Positions 5,276 through 7,448 of a stretch of 7,448 nt of DNA are shown here, piece after piece. Source of the DNA: CAZXSK01 sp964642855 (GTDB taxonomy: Bacteria; Planctomycetota; Phycisphaerae; SM23-33); assembly GCA_964642855.1 (NCBI GenBank), contig CAZXSK010000103.1:1-7448 (forward strand). Reading direction: 5' to 3'. Both the position numbers and the translations under genes were made by a program. The notes beneath the pieces are model-generated. The model was not told the origin of the DNA and searched no databases. It saw nothing but the letters and a program-made list of their open reading frames with translations. Each line of letters opens with the position of its first letter. Positions within the stretch are counted from its first letter, which is position 1.

Positions 5276-6355
5276 CTAGGAATCCATCAGCCGGGCGATG
5301 ATTTCCTCGGCCTCGTCGCGCCGGTCGATCGGATAGGAGCCGGTAATCAGCAGGCCTTTGCCCGTCCCGAGGCGGTCGATCAGTTCCAGGGCCCCCTCGC
5401 ACGAACCGGTGAACTGGGCGACCTTTCCGGCAGAGAGGATCTTCGCGTAGACCTCCGGCCAGTCCTGGCAGGGCTTCTGTCCGGCGCCGGGCACCCACTG
5501 CACACCGTCGAGCTGTTCGATCTCCAGCAGGGAATCTAGGTGTGCCAACTGCCCCGGGCCGTCGAGGTGGTAGAAGGCGTTGTCCAGTCTTCGGCAGGAG
5601 GCCGCGAGTTCGGGCTTGACGAACCGGTCGAACATCGCCGGGCTGATCATGTAGCAGAAATCGCACTGCAGCATGTAGCTGGGCTTGGGGCTCAAGATGC
5701 CCGCCCACGCCGAGTAGCCCGGGTTCACCGGCTGGAGGATCCGGTTGAAATGTTCGTAGAGAGTCCACCATGCCTCGTGGACCTGCCAGTTGACGCGGTC
5801 GACGTGATCGGGTTCGTCGACCAGATCCAGCAGCAGCGACTCGCCGGGGCGGAAGGTGCTGATGACGTCCAGGCTCCCGCCGAGGTCTGTCATGCCCATC
5901 TGCACCCGGCCGTTCCACCGGGCGAGGCCCGCGCGGTAGATCTCCTCGATTCGCCGGACCCATGGATGGTCGAGATCCAGCTGGATCTGCAGGTCCTCGA
6001 TGGCGATCTCACCGGGCGCGTGGAACCAGACAGTGTTGCCGTCCACCTCGGGTCGGGCGCCGGCAGGGACGGCCAGCATGCCCGGCCCGAAGTCCGGCCA
6101 GATGGTCGGCAGAGCGTCGCCGAGATACTCCCGCCTCGACAGCTGCCAGTCCCAGAGGTCGACGATCTGCTCGGGCGTGACGCTTTCGGGCAACTGCGCG
6201 GTGCGCCCGGGGGCGCGTATGTCAGGCGCGTCTCTGCCCGCCTCGCAGCCTGTTATGTACGCGCGGACCAGCGGCCGGTCGAGCTGTCCCGACCACCAGC
6301 GGTCATAGGTCTGCAGCGCCTCCTGCCATCGGGATGGATCGAAACGGATTGCCAT
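5276..6355 (-). CDS. Uroporphyrinogen decarboxylase-like (URO-D superfamily) protein, probably not the haem enzyme
   Basis: A 359-residue cytoplasmic TIM-barrel protein resembling the URO-D/corrinoid methyltransferase superfamily. The strongest blocks are 'CDFCYMISPAMFDRFVKPEL' at 231-250, 'FYHLDGPGQLAHLDSLL' at 261-277 and 'GVQWVPGAG' at 284-292, followed by a barrel end with 'LLITGSYP' at 335-342. The N-terminal 'RWWSGQLDRPLV' at 19-30 is typical of a planctomycete/verrucomicrobial branch of this superfamily. C231, C234, H263 and C319 are candidate metal ligands, as in MtaA-like methyltransferases, but their role is inferred. The usual haem-enzyme N-terminal signature is absent, so true uroporphyrinogen decarboxylation is unlikely; substrate unknown. 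ATG 6355 has AGAAAGGG 5 bases upstream. It follows the glycosidase-like gene by 54 bases on the same strand and is probably co-transcribed with it. Confidence 0.83.
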   Translation of the reverse strand: MAIRFDPSRWQEALQTYDRWWSGQLDRPLVRAYITGCEAGRDAPDIRAPGRTAQLPESVTPEQIVDLWDWQLSRREYLGDALPTIWPDFGPGMLAVPAGARPEVDGNTVWFHAPGEIAIEDLQIQLDLDHPWVRRIEEIYRAGLARWNGRVQMGMTDLGGSLDVISTFRPGESLLLDLVDEPDHVDRVNWQVHEAWWTLYEHFNRILQPVNPGYSAWAGILSPKPSYMLQCDFCYMISPAMFDRFVKPELAASCRRLDNAFYHLDGPGQLAHLDSLLEIEQLDGVQWVPGAGQKPCQDWPEVYAKILSAGKVAQFTGSCEGALELIDRLGTGKGLLITGSYPIDRRDEAEEIIARLMDS

Positions 6356-6383
6356 GGCTGCCCTTTCTCTGCAAGGCGCGAGT

Positions 6384-6398
6384 CTCCGGCACGCGGAG
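6384..6398 (-). other. Small stem-loop between the two genes of the glycosidase/URO-D unit
   Basis: CTCCG (6384-6388) and CGGAG (6394-6398) pair around a 5-base loop inside the 54-base spacer. There is no T-tract after it on the minus strand, so read-through into the URO-D-like gene is expected. It could be an mRNA stability element or chance. Confidence 0.2.
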
Positions 6399-6409
6399 CG
6401 GATTGGTCG

Positions 6410-7270
6410 TCAGGTCCAGGTGAGTTCAGCGATCGCCACGCCGCCCTCGACGGGCGTCTGTCTGCCCGGCCAGCCGCACGTGGTGATGTACCACTGCTCG
6501 CCGTCGCGAAGGACTTCCGGCGCGTGGGAGAAGAGCCTCGCGTGCACCAGGCCGTCCGATCCGTCGTAGCAGCCGAAGTCGGTCGGGTCGTCCGAGACGA
6601 ACACGAGCGTGTCGTGGTAGTTCTCGAGGGCACAGTCCGTGTACGTCAGGAAGAGGTAGAACCGTCCGTCGCGGGCGACGACGCAGGGGGACTCCGTCGC
6701 GCCCCAGGGAGGCCGAAGCGGGGCCTCGGGGGTGGTCTGCAGGGCGTATCGCAGGAAGGTCCAGTCGACGAGGTTGCGCGACTCAAACACGGAGATTACG
6801 CCGCATCGCCGGTCGATGCCCGTGGCGTACATCAGCCAGTGGCCGGGGGCGTCTTCGAGCACGAAATGGTCGCGATGGGCGGCGTCGAGCGGGGCGTTGT
6901 GCAGGCGGATCTCGTTCTCCATCCAGTGGCTGAGTTCGTCGGAGGTCGCGAATCGCGTCGGCGACGGGCCGTAGTACATGAAATATCGGCCGCCGTGTGC
7001 GATCACGCCCGGCGCCCACGCCCGCACCCCGTTGTCGCAGACCTTCCCCAGCTCGGTCATCGGCGAGGCCAGATCATCGCCGGCTGCGTGAACGAAGTAT
7101 CGCTCCTTTTCGGAGAAGTCCTTCTCGGCGTGGCTGGTGATGCCGAACAGGTGCCACGCGCCCGCCTGGTCCCGGACGATGCTGTGGTCGTTGACGTACC
7201 GCCCATACCGCGAGGGGACAAACAGCGGCCGCCACTCGCCGGCGAGTACCGGCGTCTTCGCATCGCTCAT
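6410..7270 (-). CDS. Five-bladed beta-propeller glycosidase-like protein (GH43/GH32 superfamily)
   Basis: Probably acts on a glycoside or sugar oligomer; substrate unknown. The 286-residue protein has repeated propeller-blade motifs: 'VNDHSIVRDQAGAWHLFGIT' at 26-45, 'WAPGVIAHGGRYFMYYGPS' at 85-103, 'RDHFVLEDAPGHWLMYATG' at 134-151?, and 'ATESPCVVARDGRFYLFLTY' at 191-210. Phrases such as 'SRNLVDWTFL' (164-173) are typical of GH43-like proteins. D29, D135 and E193 sit where the clan has its nucleophile/base, transition-state Asp and acid (compare NDPNG, RDP, EC of GH32), so an active enzyme is plausible. No signal peptide is seen, suggesting a cytoplasmic protein working on imported sugars. ATG 7270 is chosen because AAAGGA lies 5 bases upstream; an ATG at 7291 in the same frame has no such site. 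It is the first gene of a likely two-gene unit with the URO-D-like gene. Confidence 0.82.
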   Translation of the reverse strand: MSDAKTPVLAGEWRPLFVPSRYGRYVNDHSIVRDQAGAWHLFGITSHAEKDFSEKERYFVHAAGDDLASPMTELGKVCDNGVRAWAPGVIAHGGRYFMYYGPSPTRFATSDELSHWMENEIRLHNAPLDAAHRDHFVLEDAPGHWLMYATGIDRRCGVISVFESRNLVDWTFLRYALQTTPEAPLRPPWGATESPCVVARDGRFYLFLTYTDCALENYHDTLVFVSDDPTDFGCYDGSDGLVHARLFSHAPEVLRDGEQWYITTCGWPGRQTPVEGGVAIAELTWT

Positions 7271-7303
7271 GGGGGTCCTTTCGGAAGGCATCGCGCGTGA
7301 TGA

Positions 7304-7448
7304 TCGGCCGGGCTCGTCACCCGTGGACCGGTCCTCCGCGTCGCCCTGGAAGCCTACGGCCCACTGTCCCTGTGGTCAAGCGCAGACGCCTGGCCGTGGC
7401 AGGGACACCATCTGCTCATCGCGATCTTCGGCATGCAGAACGGGCCAG
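7304..7448 (+). other. Unresolved open frame at right edge, possibly coding
   Basis: From 7304 a plus-strand frame stays open to the window end with high GC at third positions and a protein-like product containing 'AYGPLSLWSSADAWPWQG' and then 'HHLLIAIFGMQNGP'. A TGA at 7301-7303 precedes it and no ATG, GTG or TTG occurs before ATG 7426, so no normal start explains it. On the minus strand a frame ending with TAG at 7356-7354 is also open to the edge with similar third-position GC. The real gene, if any, could be on either strand, or this could be a decayed remnant. Confidence 0.2.
7351..7379 (-). promoter_or_regulatory. Candidate sigma70 promoter of the glycosidase-like/URO-D-like unit
   Basis: On the minus strand, TTGACC (7379-7374; five of six matches) is separated by exactly 17 bases from TAGGCT (7356-7351; only T1, A2 and T6 match). 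Transcription would begin near 7344, giving a leader of about 74 bases. The -35 is good and the -10 weak. Confidence 0.35.

Noticed and set aside
5276..6355. Calling this gene hemE (uroporphyrinogen decarboxylase)
   Set aside because: The fold-level resemblance is clear, but the haem enzyme's N-terminal signature is missing and the neighbours are not haem genes.
5540..7300. 586-residue open frame on the plus strand
   Set aside because: It runs antisense through both the URO-D-like and the glycosidase-like genes and has no ribosome site or recognisable domain; the minus-strand proteins match known families.

Overview
The window is GC-rich DNA that looks like a planctomycete chromosome, most likely Phycisphaerae or a relative. 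The reasons are: a secreted helical-solenoid plus leucine-rich-repeat protein built from 'M(P/K)Lxx LxLxGC' units; a phosphoribosyltransferase of the COG1926 type with an 'IPAGGVPVG' loop; and a uroporphyrinogen-decarboxylase-like protein next to a five-bladed-propeller glycosidase-like protein. This assignment rests on family recognition from memory, not on a search. I see no mobile element, CRISPR array, phage gene or rRNA.

Layout from left to right. Positions 1-67 hold the 5' part of a tRNA-Val(CAC) gene on the minus strand, cut by the window edge, with a good sigma70-type promoter at 82-109. Positions 177-2594 (minus) encode an 805-residue exported protein with a signal peptide, a helical N-terminal half and 17 tandem LRR units. 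It is divergent from folB (2778-3152, plus) and folK (3145-3711, plus), which overlap by 8 bases and encode consecutive enzymes of folate synthesis. folK converges on a small lipoprotein gene (3753-4250, minus), which has its own well-formed promoter. Divergent from that is a COG1926-type phosphoribosyltransferase gene (4502-5230, plus), whose start may really be GTG 4601. It converges on a two-gene minus-strand unit: a glycosidase-like propeller protein (6410-7270), transcribed first, then a URO-D-like protein (5276-6355). The last ~145 bases contain a probable promoter for that unit and an open frame that cannot be resolved at the edge.

Functionally the window is a set of short independent transcription units. 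folB and folK work together (dihydroneopterin to 6-hydroxymethyl-dihydropterin to its diphosphate). The glycosidase-like and URO-D-like genes are probably co-transcribed and may belong to a carbohydrate-utilisation locus continuing to the right. The LRR protein and the lipoprotein are exported proteins of unknown role. Several gene ends (LRR protein, folK, lipoprotein) lie in or against short inverted repeats without a T-tract.

Most of the window is ordinary. The items most worth a second look are the two classes of LRR unit (21-residue Ser/Thr and 22-23-residue mostly Cys), the phosphoribosyltransferase start, the folB start without a Shine-Dalgarno sequence, degenerate 7-base repeats at 5237-5271, and the paired propeller/URO-D genes. 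I did not find convincing evidence of a new defence, mobile or regulatory system.
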